Shown here: piece after piece, positions 11,425 to 24,745 of the stretch | How the letters are laid out: each line of letters starts with the position of its first letter | Position numbering within the stretch: position 1 is the stretch's first letter | Assembly: GCA_963678705.1 (NCBI GenBank) | Contig: OY783203.1 | Span: forward strand, 21,000,535 to 21,064,534 | Direction: 5' to 3' | Source: Panorpa germanica | Lineage: Eukaryota; Arthropoda; Insecta; Mecoptera; Panorpidae | DNA length: 64,000 bases | Position numbers and translations under genes: made by a program | Notes under the pieces: model-generated | The model's database searches: none | Told to the model about the DNA's origin: nothing | Seen by the model: the letters and a program-made list of their open reading frames with translations, nothing else

Positions 11425-14400
11425 ACATAACATGGATTTATTATATACGAATATACCTAAACATGTATTATGTACTCGTATTTATAATAATCCAATATTA
11501 TGATATTTATAAGTAAAATTCCATTCAGTATCCATTTTATTTATTTTGAGAATAATGAAGAGTCGTGCATGTAAACAATGTTTTCGCCGAACTAATTCAC
11601 CGCTGATAAACTGTTCTGCGTCCTACAATTATTGTTAAACACTGTATTAAACAAAATACGAGTCCTATGGGTCCTATGCATGATGATTAGTACAACCCAT
11701 AATGTTATCGTCTGTGACAGTCTGTCTGTGGTCTGTTTCATGAAAGGTACATAACATTTTGCTGGAACAAATTGATCTCTAAATACAGTTGCTGATAATA
11801 ATTAGACCAGAGATAAGTTGTACGTGCTACATGCGTTTAACTGTGTGGTCCCGGTCCAATGAGGTCATTTTCAGTTCCTCAATTCCAGAAGCTAACAGAT
11901 TTAATTCACAGCCAAGCTGTTTCCAAATTCTGGAATGACGTCGACGGTCAAAAACAAAAGACGACTTATATTTAATTAATGAAAATAATGCCTCTTATCA
12001 TGTTAAATAGTTTACCTTTTATGCTCTTACTAAAATACATGTTACATTTTATTATAGTTTAAATAAATAATAAACTCAGTTATGTAGATCGGTTTTCAGT
12101 ATCTATAAAGTTGTGATAAACGTTATGCCGAGATCAGTAGTGTATATGTATAAATTATTAAAGAAAATCTAAATTTAAACAATTAAACAATATGGCAGAC
12201 TGAAAATAACTAGCCATATAGAAAGTGCAAGTGATTTGTGTTTGTGACACAGTGAAATTATTTATAAATCTGAACTTCGCATTTCACATTACACTCAAAG
12301 TGTAAAAATGTGTGTGCAATTGTACATTGTGCACGGTAAAAGTTAGCCGAAGTCGTGAACAAACAGACTAACAGTAAAATATTAGCGTGTCTGGTACGAG
12401 TAACTTAGGATATCAATTTTAAGAATTTTATTATATTTTATTATAGTACTGTATATTACGCTATTAGTCCTACTTTATGTAATATTACACAAAATGGAGA
12501 CATGTAATTTTTAAAATGAGGAAAAGCGATTACTTGCGATGATTATAAAATGTTTGTTTTGTTAAATGATTTGTAATCAATAATATTGTTCATTTATTAT
12601 TATAATTTTGATTAGCGAATTCAACTTTTCAGCAGCACTTGTACATTTAATTATTTTAATTTTATGTTTGTTATATTTTTGTGAATATTATATATTATAT
12701 TTCCTTTTATTTCATTAATAAATTAGTTATATTATTATGATTTTGTTTTTTTCTTTATTTTGGCTCTGCTACCATTTATTTATTTTGCAGATGAGTTAAT
12801 AGAAGATCAAGACGATGGAACAAATGTTTAATATTCTTGCTTTTTAGCGCATGCGCTTTTTAGACGCAGGTGAGCGTACATGCTACAGTGCCTTCACGAC
12901 TAGTTTAGTTGATTTCATTTTATTTATATATAAAAAATAGTACAAGTATAAATTCGTTTCTTTTATTTCATTTTCATTAACTAATAATTCAAGAATATGA
13001 TAATTAACTATGTATTTGCATTATGAATTATATAGAAATGACAAATAAAAAGCTACGAGTATTAGTAAGCTACCAAAATGATGGCAATTGTACATTCCTA
13101 TAGCTATTTTAGATTAAGTTAACGTTGACAAGCAATAATGAGCCCATGTTTTAAACAAGCGCAATACTTAGTTTTTAATTTGTATTTGACAGAGTTCATT
13201 CTTAGTTTATTTTTGATAAAAGAATTAGTATATATGAAAGATAATAATCTAAATATCATTTGCCTATTACGTGTTTAATTTTTGTCAAATGCTATTATTA
13301 AAATAATTATAAAATAATTTCAAATAAAAAATATTCAAATAATGTGTACATGAATGTTAGTAGAATAATTATATCAAATCTAAAGTATTGGTCGTTGGTC
13401 GTTGGTTTTTTGGAAAGTACAACAAATATTTGACAAAATTATAAAAATATTCTATTTATAAATATATGACAGCAGATTTTTAAAAATTACATATTGTAAT
13501 AATAATTTCTTTATTTCGAATTAGACTGTTATTTAATTTAATAAGTTGTTTAAAAAGAATTATTGAAATCTGTCGTTTTATTTCTTGTTCAAAGTTACAG
13601 CAAATATAAAAAATATGTGGATGATATAAATTATATTTAGTTAAACTTAATAGTCAATGTACAAGAATAAATCTATCACTTTATAAATATTTAACCATGT
13701 TAGAATAAATTATAATCGTCCCGGGTATCAACCCGAGAACTTCAAGCACATGAAAAGTAGAAGTTCTTTCGATGAAAATACTAAAAAATATTTAAAAATT
13801 AAAATATTAAATTATATATTTAAATTGAGTTAAAGTAAGCTAGATATTAAATATCTAGCATGTGTACAATATTATAATATATATTCGTTATAATTCGTAT
13901 ATAGTTTTATTAACTTATTTGTATTTTAAATAATTTTAAAAATAATGGAGATAGGGATTTTAATAAAACCCGGGACTCAAATTGAATTTATATTAATAAA
14001 TATAAACATATATAAATATAACAATGAACTATGTTTTATAAAAAATAAAAAAGTAATAATTGTATAAACAATAACAGTCAACATTAAAAGATATTTGTAA
14101 AAGTATATAACTATTAAATTTATGATGGTAACAATAATACTAATGTTTAAATAATGTTTATATTGTGGGACTGGGCAAGTTAAATGTTTAGTTCTATATT
14201 GAATATGAAAAAACTTGAGGTAAAGAAAACGTTTTTAGTTCAGTTCTGGTCTCAAAAAAATACAATAATGAAATGAGTTCAATCCACCTAGCATGCTAAC
14301 CCTACAGCCATTATTGTTGAATTCCCTGTGGCCCCCACTACTTGTTATTGGTTAAAATATGTATTTCTTTATTAGTATATTACTGAAGTTGCAGATACGA

Positions 14401-16421
14401 AGTATATAGAAATGTAGTTAACAACATAAACTATCATTAATTAGTCAACCTGCAGAGATATTGAGCTGCGATTTGCACTTTAAATTATTTTCAAAATTTC
14501 GTTTGAATTGCTAACTTCTAACAATTTTAATTGCTTAATTACGTGTCTATTACTAATGCCTGCACACTGACTGGTTGTACTTGTGTTCTTGTACCTGAAA
14601 AAATTGTAAATTCACATCTTCTACTGTCACTAGTTCACTGCGCATTTGTTATATGGACCTGAATAAAATAACATTGATCATTTGTTGACACAATTGAATA
14701 CTTTAGTCCAATTTAAACGTATTTATCTCTAGATTTTTTCACGAGCTCTTTGATAAGTATGGTAAAAGTAATTTATCAAAAGAGATATGCTTAGTTGGAC
14801 CAGCAGAAATAAATTCGTTCTTTGACCGCTATTTTATAACTTTTTAAGGGCGCCTGGTTAACATTAGGCAATTTTTCATTTGACTAGGCAACTTAAGTTA
14901 ATCCAAAACTCTCAGTCGATTTTAAATAAAATCAAATTATGTACCATACCTTGGAGCAGGTAAAAGTAATCTGATTTAGAAAAAATACCTAATTGAAAAA
15001 TCACCAAATACGCACTTAGAAAATTACAAAGTAGGAGTTTTGGACTTATTTTACTAATACTAGAGTTGTCAATGTGACGCGGTATTAATAAAAGCAATAT
15101 TAATTAGAAAAAAAACTATAAGATACAGTCATCTTGGTTTGTTCTCGTTTGCTTAGATTCTGGCCTTAGCTACTTATAGACTATTTTACGCGCACTTTAA
15201 TAAAATATGAGTATTATGTTGTGAGGTTCTTTTATATAAAAAATGAACAGCCAGCAAGTATAAATGTATATTTCTTATTTTTTATTAAAGTTATTGACTA
15301 ATCTTAACCATTCACTTACAGTATGCTAACAATATCAAGAAACGTAATGCTGGTACAAACTTTTACATAGATGTATAAAAAAGAGAAAATTTTCCAAATA
15401 TCTTTCTCTTTGTACAATAGATTTAAGCAGAAGTTTTTATAAGCAATGTTGAAAAGGTGAATATATTTAGCACAGGTCATAGTTGCACATGAAAACAAAA
15501 TTCTTCGTTGTAATTAGCGCTAAAATTAAATAAATCGAAATCTTTGCAGTAAACATTGGTAATAGCTGAACTTATATGTGATATTTCTTTATTATTTTTT
15601 ATATATTATTTTTATTTATGTATTTGCTTAGCCTAAATTCGTTATAAAATTGCAACACATAAAAGTTTTATTATAGGTAGTTTATAAAAGCATAAATAAT
15701 ATTACCTATAAAAATGTGTAAGAAGTAAACATTTATTTAATGTTGTATATATTCTATTGTAAATTAATTCGTAATAAATAAATATGGTACTTTAAAAATT
15801 GTATACTTTCTTATTAATTAAAGTTATCAGAAGTTATTTCCTAAAAATGGTATTTCGTAAAACGAAGTTTAATTGGAATCGTATTATATAGAGCTCTAAA
15901 TATATAGTCAAAAGGAGAACCGAGCCAATCTTGTACATGATCGAACAGTAATACATACTCGGTTGAATTTAAATTTGCCTCCAAAAATGTGAAGGCGTTC
16001 GACACAACGAAAATATTACGTGTCTCTGCGCAATAGATCATGTATCAAAGATGAATGGCTACATTTTTAGTTTTTGCATATTTAGAGAAGTCGAATATTA
16101 TTTATTGGTAGAAGAAGTAGATAATGCTAAAGTGAAATTTAAATATTCGTAAAAATAAGTTTACCTACGATTGCTATTTATGTTCTTTTTCAAAATTTGT
16201 CGTCTGAATATAGTAGTGAACAGAACAGTAAAGTGAACGCCAGGACGCGTTACAGCGAACGGTTATATCAATATTCTCTTCTCAGTTCGTTTTATACCAT
16301 ACCTATCAAACCCTACCAGCTTCAATAAATGTTTGGTGAATTTTTGATTTTTCAAAGTGATTTTTATGTTATAATAACTAAATGAAATAGTATCTACAAT
16401 TCAAGAATTAAATATATAGTT
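11425..16421. other. AT-rich region between UBL3 and CPSF6
   Basis: Apart from the candidate UBL3 alternative exon at 12791-12831, no coding exon was found. There is a perfect palindrome around 13838-13858 (TAGATATTAAATATCTA core) and a few tRNA-like B-box motifs, neither supported as a gene. It should hold the UBL3 3' UTR and the CPSF6 promoter. Confidence 0.6.
12791..12831 (+). CDS. UBL3: Candidate alternative last exon of UBL3 lacking the CAAX box
   Basis: A strong acceptor (pyrimidine-rich stretch ending TTTATTTTGCAG at 12790) is followed by 41 bases that read, in exactly the phase left by UBL3 exon 10966-11130, as DELIEDQDDGTNV and then TAA at 12829-12831. As with the normal last exon, the split codon is G+AT (Asp). 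Joined to EPNSQ it would give an acidic, unprenylated C-terminus. What is seen is the acceptor, the phase match and a short open frame; that it is really used is inference. It could be chance. Confidence 0.35.
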
Positions 16422-19400
16422 ATGGCTGATGGCGTTGATATAGATCTCTATGCCGATGATATTGATCCAGATTTTGCCGAGGTAATTCAAAATAATATAA
16501 TCTTTTGCAAATAGCGATGCCGCCTGACCGTCATTTTATTAATATGCCGGTATACGTAAACAAAATGGTTAAATTTAATTGTGATTACATATGAATACGG
16601 TTTATTTTACTATCACGAGTGTATTGTAATGCTTTTTTAAAATTAAATGATTGTTAATATCACAAAAATGTATATTTATAGTAGTGTTTATGTATATTGG
16701 CACAGGATGAATTCGGGGCAGAAAATGTCGACTTGTATGATGATGTGATTGCTGCAGCACCAGGTCCACATGAAGATTCTCCACCAGATTCCAAGCCAAT
16801 ACATATTACTGGAAATCATTTGCCAGAAGATACTAATGGTAGTGTTCCCTATCATCAGCTAGGTAACAATATTGCGCCAAATACTATTGGAAGAAGATAT
16901 CAGTTGTATGTTGGGAATTTGACATGGGTTAGTATTATTTACTGCAAGCTATAATCGATACAGTTACCCCAAGACATTTATTATATTTCAATTGAGGTTA
17001 TCACTTAAAGAATACTATCATTGAATTAAACGATACTAGAGTGGAAATAAATATTTAGTTATAATTGTGTTTTTATAAAGGAATTTTTATATAATATATT
17101 TAAGGTTATGTTTCACGTGACAAACTTACTTTTATATACGTTTGCTGGAATACTTGTATTAAGATATACATTTTTAATACAAGGCTTGTAATTTTTAATT
17201 CTTATATGTTATGTGTCTTTTAATTTTTTTTCTCACTACATCATAATATATTTGGACACGTAAATAGAAGTTTTTTATTTTAATATTTCACTAGTACTTT
17301 ATGTAATCGTAATTATGGTATATAATTTACAATAGCACATACATCAAAGTGTTATTAAGCAATTTATTTCGTCTACAATGCTAATACTATATGCTAAATG
17401 TTAAATAAATGAAAGTCTTAAGTCTTCGTCCACCCTTATATTATATTAAGAGCTTAAATCAAGAGTTAATTTTTAAATTCTTTTTAGTGGTCAACCGATC
17501 AGGACATCACTGCAGCTGTGCAAGAAATAGGCGTTACTGATTTCATTGAAGTAAAATTTTTTGAAAATCGTGCGAACGGCCAATCCAAAGGTTTTTGTGT
17601 AATATCTTTGGGTTCTGAAAATTCTATGCGTCTGTGTATGGAACGATTGCCAAAGAAGGAATTGCATGGTCAAAATCCAGTTGTTACATTGCCAACCAAA
17701 CAGGCGTTAAACACGTTCGAGAGTCAGTCCAAGACGCGGCCCTTACCGCCAACTAATCCAGGCCCTAGGGGTCCACATCCTGGCGCTCCACCACAACATA
17801 TGCAGATCCCGCACGGAGGGCCTGGTGGCCCATCTCCCAGAATGTTACCACCACAACAGGGGCTACGACCTATGGGTCCTCCTGGAATGCCGCAAGGTCC
17901 ACCAAATGGACCTCAAATGAGAATACAGGTAACCGTTATTCTAAAGAACTTACATTATTATTGAAGAACTAAAGGACTATTCGGTTATTTTTTATGTCAT
18001 TGTAACTTTGTTTTGTATTGTATTTATGAAATATTTTATCCAAGTTAAGAATTATTAAGGCCCATTCTCAGCTACTGAGTTTTAGTTTTATTTATATGTT
18101 TTAATTTTGAATGTAAGTTTTCCCTTGTAAAATCATGCGTTAGTAATATTATTTAATAACAATTACTAATTATGTTTATTACAAATTATTATAATTATTT
18201 TTATTTCTCTATATATTTCATAAGATGATTTTACATTTAAGATTAAAATAGAAAATTATACTAATACTCAGTAGCTATGGAAGGGACTTTAGAATTAATA
18301 AATGAAATTTTATTTATTAACACAGGGTATACAATTAATTTTCCAGTGATATTATAGTTTAAGGCACTCAGTTTAATGGAGATGCATTAAAGATTATTCT
18401 TTTTTTTAATTTCTCTAAAACTGGATGACTGTGATAGGAAAAGTGTACCAATTAAAACAGTTGTACAAATTATTTATGGAAATCATTATATTTATTAAAA
18501 CTAGATGCGTTTGAATAGTCATCTATTAAATTGTTTTAGAAAGAAATTAATCTTTATAACTTTTTTAAACAATCAAAGACTGTTAATGAAACATGTAAAA
18601 TATTAGTTTCTTACCTGCATGTAGTAGAGCTTTAGTTTTAATGTTAGAAAAATATTTTTATTATTTATGTTATATTTATAATATTTTTTGTAAAAGGATA
18701 ACTTTATGTTTTGTTCATGTATTTTATATTAATTAATTATTTGTTATATACGGAAAACTGTAAATTTTTAAAAGTGTGCAGAATATGTTAACAGCTATGG
18801 TAAACATGGCAATGAATTTTTATATTTCTCTAACGCATCATATGAAATAGTTATGTTATGTAAATATTTAATTTGTATTTAAAAAAGTATTTATTGTGTT
18901 AACTAATGAATAATATGAGTAGTTATTAAGTTTGTTAGAGATAATTGTTGTTAAAGTTCCTAATTTTTTTTAACACTTTCCTTTTTTGAACAAGGCTTTA
19001 AAAAGATTTTGTTATTTAAAACGAATTCAATTTTTGATTGTATAGTATACAATCAAAACAATACAATATTGAAGTTCATCTAATTTCAATTAAATATATA
19101 AAGAACTTTTAATAAATTGAAGAAAGTGTAAGAAAATATTTTTAATTTATTTATGAAATTGTAATTATAGCTTTTAATTTTGTAGGGACTGTTAAATTTT
19201 TTATGAAATGTCAATTTTTTTGTGATATAGAAATTATCATTGGAATAAATATATCTCTTAATATTAAAGTTTTAGTTAGACTCCACATTATTAAGTCTAT
19301 ATCTACACTTAGCTAGGGCTACTGAATACAACATAATTAAAACATACTTTACGTGATTACATTTAAAAAAGTTCTGGCATAAACAAGATTCACAAGTAAA

Positions 19401-22400
19401 TATTTTATCATTTTCTCAAAGTTTTAATTCTCAAGATTTAATAAAAATTTACAAAATAGAACATGTTAATCCTGAATAATAAAAAATCTAATGCAGACAA
19501 ACTAATCTGCAAAAGTAATTAATTTATTTAATTCTTTTCCTGTTACAATTGTAGTATAATCCTGATCTTTTATTATAAGGTAGATTTGCATATATGTCGG
19601 TTTGATAGCAGTATATAAATATAACTTTTATATACGTTCGCTCTATGTGTTATAAGAAGGTGTAGGTTGCTTGAATATTTTTATTATCATATGTAGGGAG
19701 TGGTTGAGTTTGAATCTGAGTGTAAATGATGAATAAATGAATTATTGTACAAAATAACATCTTTCATTATTTACTTAGTCAAAATCTTTACAAGTTCAAA
19801 ATATATTAAATGTTACTTTCAACCAAAACAAATATAATAAATAATATTTTATTTCCAATCAATTGTTCATTCAGTCCTACGTCGATGTAGATGTCTTTTA
19901 TAGAAAGGGGTTGAGACTTTTTAGTATTTGTAACTTAAATCAAATTTTTTGTTCATTGCTAATTATCAGTTACAGGTTTTTTAGGTAATTTAGTTGAATA
20001 AATTAATATTTATTTAATCTGTTTATTACACAATTGTAGCTACAATAATCTTGTAGTCAAGTATATTATTTTTATTATTAATGGTGGAATAAAAGGATTT
20101 AACAAAGTTTGTCAACGTTATTATTTGTTACTAATAGATACATAGTCAGTGTATGAATGCTTAATGTTACAAAATTCACGGATATGAATGTTAGGAAATA
20201 CATTTTAATCAGGTATGAAATAGTAATTAGTTAATGATGTTTAATAATATTTTTATTTTAATATTTCTTGAAATTATTGTAGGGCCCTCCAATGCACGGA
20301 GGTCCACCTCAACAAGGGCCTCCTCTTCGATTCCAAGGGCAGTGGAATGGTCCTCCAAGACCTAGTGGAGGACCACCACGACCGCCAGGAGTTCCTCAAG
20401 GCCCCCCACAAGGACCACCACAACAAATGAGACCAATGGTTAGTTCAATCTACTATCATTTAATATATTTTACAAAATTAAATTATTCACTAATGACTCA
20501 ATAATTGTTATACTTCTAATATAAAATTAGTTCGAATATAAAAATGTACCACCGATGGACCACTAATTATTGATTACATCTATTAGAGCAAACATAAGAC
20601 AATAGTTCTTCATAGATACTAACTTTTTATTTCATTTAATAGCCTTCGGATATTTACTTAAATGAAGTGCGAAATCTATGTTCTGTACATGTACTAAATT
20701 TGGTTACAGTTTCAAGGTCCTCCTGGTACTGGTATGCCGCGTCCTGGTCCACCTGAAATGAGAGGTCCACGTCCTGATTGGAATAGGCCTCCACATATGG
20801 GTCCCCCGCATCATAGTGGATTCCCTCCTCAACAAGGTCCCCCCGGCCATATTCCTCCTGGAGGTCCGCCTAGAGGTCCACCACAGGGCCCACCCGGAGG
20901 ACCTCATGGTCCACATGGTGGCCCACCACAAGGCCCACCTCAAGGTGGTCCCCAGGTAAAATTTATTATTTGTTAATTTTATGATAGACGGATGGACAAT
21001 ATAGTCACTTAATTTTCGTGGTAATTAAAAATAATTACAATAATTAGTTAATTCTCATATGGAATACTTCAAGCTATCTCTACAGTTAATGTAAAATAAG
21101 AATATTATACGAGTTCAATAATATAATTAAAAGAAATGGTATAGATAAAGCATTAGATTTCTTTCAGGTGTAAGTATTATATGTGACTAATTTTCAGAGT
21201 TTGTGCGTTGTGAACATTGCCTATGGAGTAATAAGTTAAATACATACTATTATATTAATAGAAGAGCAATTCTATTCTACTTCTACTCGTATATATGGTT
21301 CACATATTTAATCATAATCGTAATCTTGTTTTTTAATTTCTTAATGTTTCTTTCACAAATTCGATTAAGATCACCATTGTGTTAATGTTTCATTTGTACA
21401 AATGCAGTGTGTTATAAATTTTGAAATTATTTAAATTCTATGTATAATATATAACGTACTTTATTATACAGTTACATTACATTATTTAAAAGGTACATGG
21501 ACCGCCTGCTCCTCATGTAAATCCTGCTTTTTTCAATCAACCTGGCGGACCACCTCACGGTATTTCACATGGACCTCCTCATGGTCCTCCTCTTGGACCA
21601 CCACATGGACCACCACAAGGTCATCCAAATACAGCTCAACATGGCCCACCACAAGGACATTATCCACAACAAGGCATGCCACCCAGAGCGCCATGGCCAG
21701 GCAAACCTTCTCAACCACCCGTAAAACTAATTGCTCTTATTGAATATAAATCATTTACATCAGAATTTATTTGAATTACCGTTTCTATTACAGAGTTCGT
21801 ATAATGCACCTCCTGAAGCAAATGCACAGCCAGTCTCTGATCAAGAATTTGAAGAAATAATGGGCCGTAATCGTACAGTTAGCAGTTCAGCTATTGCCAG
21901 AGCAGTGTCCGATGCAGCTGCTGGAGAATACGCTAGTGCGATTGAAACATTAGTTACTGCAATTTCTCTTATTAAACAATCAAAGGTATATTATCATTTT
22001 AAATAAATATATTCATAAATAATTTAAAAATAATTTACTTTTTATTATTATTAATTTTGTAGGTTTCAGCGGACGATCGGTGTAAAATTTTAATCAGTTC
22101 TTTACAAGACACGTTGCATGGAGTCGAAACCAAAAGCTATGGATCATCTAGGAGAGATCGTTCAAGATCACGAGAACGATCTCATCGTAGACCACGGCGC
22201 GAGAGATCGGCATCCCGATATAGAGACAGATCTTCAAGGGATCGTGAAAGAGATCGTGATAGGGATCGCGACCGTGAGCGTGATAGGTAATGATTAAAAT
22301 TTAATTATGAAAAGTACTTAGGTATATTTTTAACAAATGAAATTCAAAACCAAGTACAAGGTATATCGCAAAATTTTATTTTTTGTTTTACTTTTTTTTC

Positions 22401-23946
22401 TTTGATTTCAAATTGTTGTAAATAATGTTTGTCTTATTATTGACTTTTTTGCATAAATAAGTTTTCATATTCATATATCATAATTTTATCATGTATATCA
22501 ATAAATAGAGTAGATAAACTTTTATGAAAAATATACTAAATGTTGCCTTATCGTATAGAATCGTGATTCAAAATATATTATAGTTTTTAATTTATTCTGA
22601 ATTCAGATTATAATCAACTGAGTAACCTATTTAATTATCCAGTATTTAAAAGTAAAACAATGTATTGCGATCGATGGTTTGTATTGGAAATTATTTTTAT
22701 TCTAAAATCATATTTGGCATTCGATTTTTGTAAATGATGGTACATATATTTGATCAAAAATATTTATCTTTTAATTAAATTTCAATTAGTTGTAGAATTT
22801 TATTAAAACTTGCATATTTGAATATTTCATTTGTATTTAACACGGATTTTTTTTTTAAATTTATTTTATTTAATGTCTGTCTATTAATTTTATTTTAAAC
22901 TTAAAGACAAAGGGAGACTACTTAATTGATGGTTTCTTTTTTGTAATTATTATTATTAATGTTTTATTAATAGCTCTTTACGATTTTATGTAATTTAAAT
23001 GCGTACCATTAATTTCATTAAATGCGGAATTAAAAATATCTATTTAATAATTTTTGAAGTTGTTTGAAATATTTTAAACAATTATGTATAGTTATACACA
23101 TCTTTAGGGCCGTTTTTTCAATTCTCAGTTAACTGAGATTTAGTATAAACCTTGGTTGGTTCTTTTGTTTCCCAAATCTCACTTTGTTTGAGTGATAGAA
23201 CATAGTCATAGACTAGTCAGAGAATATAACCGTAGCTTAACCAAGTAAAATATCTCAGTTAAATTTTCCGTTATGTAATTGTGGTCGTTCTTTAACGAAA
23301 CTGAAATTGCAAATCCTACTTTTTAGGTTAAACTTCAGTTGTGCTGAATATATATTACTGAATCTATATAGAACTAAATGTAACATAACTGAAGTTTAAC
23401 TGAGAATTGAAAAAACAGCCCTTAATAAGTTAATTGAATCGTATTGTAAACAGGTATTATAATGAGAATTACCGAACAGAGCCCAGAGAGAGGTCGCGTA
23501 GTAGAGACCGGGAGAGACCGGAGCACTATAGAGAAAATCGGGAGGAAAGGTAAGAGCGTACTCTTATCTCGTCAACTTAATATAAATATATATTTACCAA
23601 ACAGATATTTTAATACCGCACGTAATTATTTGGTTTTAGAGATAATATTCCTTGAGACACCATCGATTTATAAAAAGAAACGTAAAACAAATCATAATAC
23701 TTTTGTAATTTCTACTTAGATTGTTAACAAGTTCATTATTATAACAGTTCTGCAAGATCAAATCGAGCCCGCAATAAATCACCTCCAGAACCTGCTGAAG
23801 GTGGAGCACCGGAAGCTCCAAAAAGGAATTACTATGAAGAGAGGTATCGATCGGAAAGGGATCGTGATAGCCGGAGAGAACCTGACAGAGATAGGGATAG
23901 AGAACGCCGAGGTGGCGGAGGGGACGAGCATCGATCCAGACATTAA
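16422..23946 (+). CDS. CPSF6: Cleavage and polyadenylation specificity factor subunit 6 (CFIm68)
   Basis: Ten coding exons: 16422-16481, 16706-16927, 17488-17928, 20283-20438, 20710-20955, 21493-21720, 21794-21985, 22063-22286, 23454-23549 and 23748-23946, encoding 687 aa from [17 protein letters not shown]6 is the large subunit of cleavage factor Im; with NUDT21 it binds UGUA sites and steers poly(A) site choice in the nucleus. An RRM lies at about residues 86-165, with RNP2 LYVGNL and RNP1 KGFCVISL (128-135). A Gly/Pro-Pro-rich low-complexity region spans about 166-450. The conserved block [10 protein letters not shown] to [10 protein letters not shown] follows at about 468-550, then an Arg/Ser/Asp-rich tail of the kind bound by transportin-SR. 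Exons 1-7 all end in phase 0. The largest intron, 17929-20282, carries a MITE; a second lies just before exon 9. Length and domain order are normal for the family. Confidence 0.96.
18059..18287. mobile_element. Small MITE in CPSF6 intron 3
   Basis: The left end (18059 onward, core AGCTACTGAGTTTTAG) and the right end (to 18287) are inverted copies sharing AGCTACTGAGT and TTAGT blocks. The element is about 230 bp with no coding capacity. TTA-like bases flank it, but the target duplication is not exact. Confidence 0.5.
23107..23421. mobile_element. MITE with TTA target duplication in CPSF6 intron 8
   Basis: Terminal inverted repeats: left GGGCCGTTTTTTCAATTCTC (23107-23126), right GAGAATTGAAAAAACAGCCC (23402-23421), differing at one base. 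Both sides carry TTA (23104-23106 and 23422-23424), the target size and sequence typical of PIF/Harbinger MITEs. The 315-bp element ends about 30 bases before the exon-9 acceptor. Confidence 0.8.
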
Positions 23947-24032
23947 TTTAACAAATAGATATTGTGTCAAAAGTAGTCAAATGATCATTAAGCAATAATT
24001 AATTCATTTTCTTATAATTTAAAATAATGACT

Positions 24033-24038
24033 AATAAA
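24033..24038 (+). terminator. Poly(A) signal AATAAA for CPSF6
   Basis: First AATAAA after the CPSF6 stop codon, 87 bases downstream. Other AATAAA motifs occur at about 24127 and 24259, so alternative ends are possible. Confidence 0.45.
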
Positions 24039-24571
24039 GCAATCATGTTATCAATTTGAGTATTAGATTAAACAAAGAATTGTTTTACTAATTTATTTTT
24101 CAATTTTGATGGTTAAGAAAACCATCAATAAAATCATGCGCTTCAATTATCTTTTGCATTTTTGCACAATGTTTATTTGCTATATAACCCTTATATAAAT
24201 TTTAAGTTTTCTTTGATGTTTCTCTACATGCGTCAGTATACTGACCCTATATCAGTCAATAAATATAATCCAATCCGTTTTCTATCTTATTACGGTTACA
24301 TTCTTCATAATTGATAAATGGACAAGTTCAGGAAAACGAATTGAACAACGTTTTTTCGTTGTTCCACTTTGTATATATTATTTGTGGTAGTATATTTTGT
24401 ATGCGATATTTAATCAAGATCGTATTTGGATCAATTCTCTCATATATTATTGCTGTTTGGTTGAGCTATCTATATATCGACGTCTTGACAGTAACTAAAA
24501 GAATTATTGTTGTGTAGGAGTCTGACTGTCGACCGGATGCGACTATTGAAAATAATGAAATCTGTTCAATT

Positions 24572-24745
24572 ATAATAGCTATATATATAAATATATATAT
24601 TTATTTATATATACATATATATTTATTTATTTATACATATATATTTATTTATTTATTTATATATAATATATAAATATATATATAAACATAATATATATTA
24701 TATACTCGTATATGTCTGTATGTATATTTATTTATATATATCATG
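24572..24745. repeat. TATA/TTTA-rich microsatellite tract
   Basis: About 170 bases made almost only of TATATA and TTTATTTA units with short interruptions. Simple sequence in the 3' flank of CPSF6. Confidence 0.85.

Noticed and set aside
13838..13858. Perfect palindrome around TATTAAATA
   Set aside because: Short AT palindromes are expected by chance in such AT-rich DNA.
13715..13980. CCCGGG motifs and tRNA B-box-like sequence
   Set aside because: The motifs resemble a T-arm, but no cloverleaf or A box could be assembled, so no tRNA or SINE is called.
14270..14325. tRNA-like GAGTTCAATCC motif
   Set aside because: There is a single B-box-like match without the other arms of a tRNA.
20704..20943. 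79-aa minus-strand open frame
   Set aside because: It is the complement of CPSF6 exon 5, whose Gly/Pro-rich codons leave the opposite strand open.
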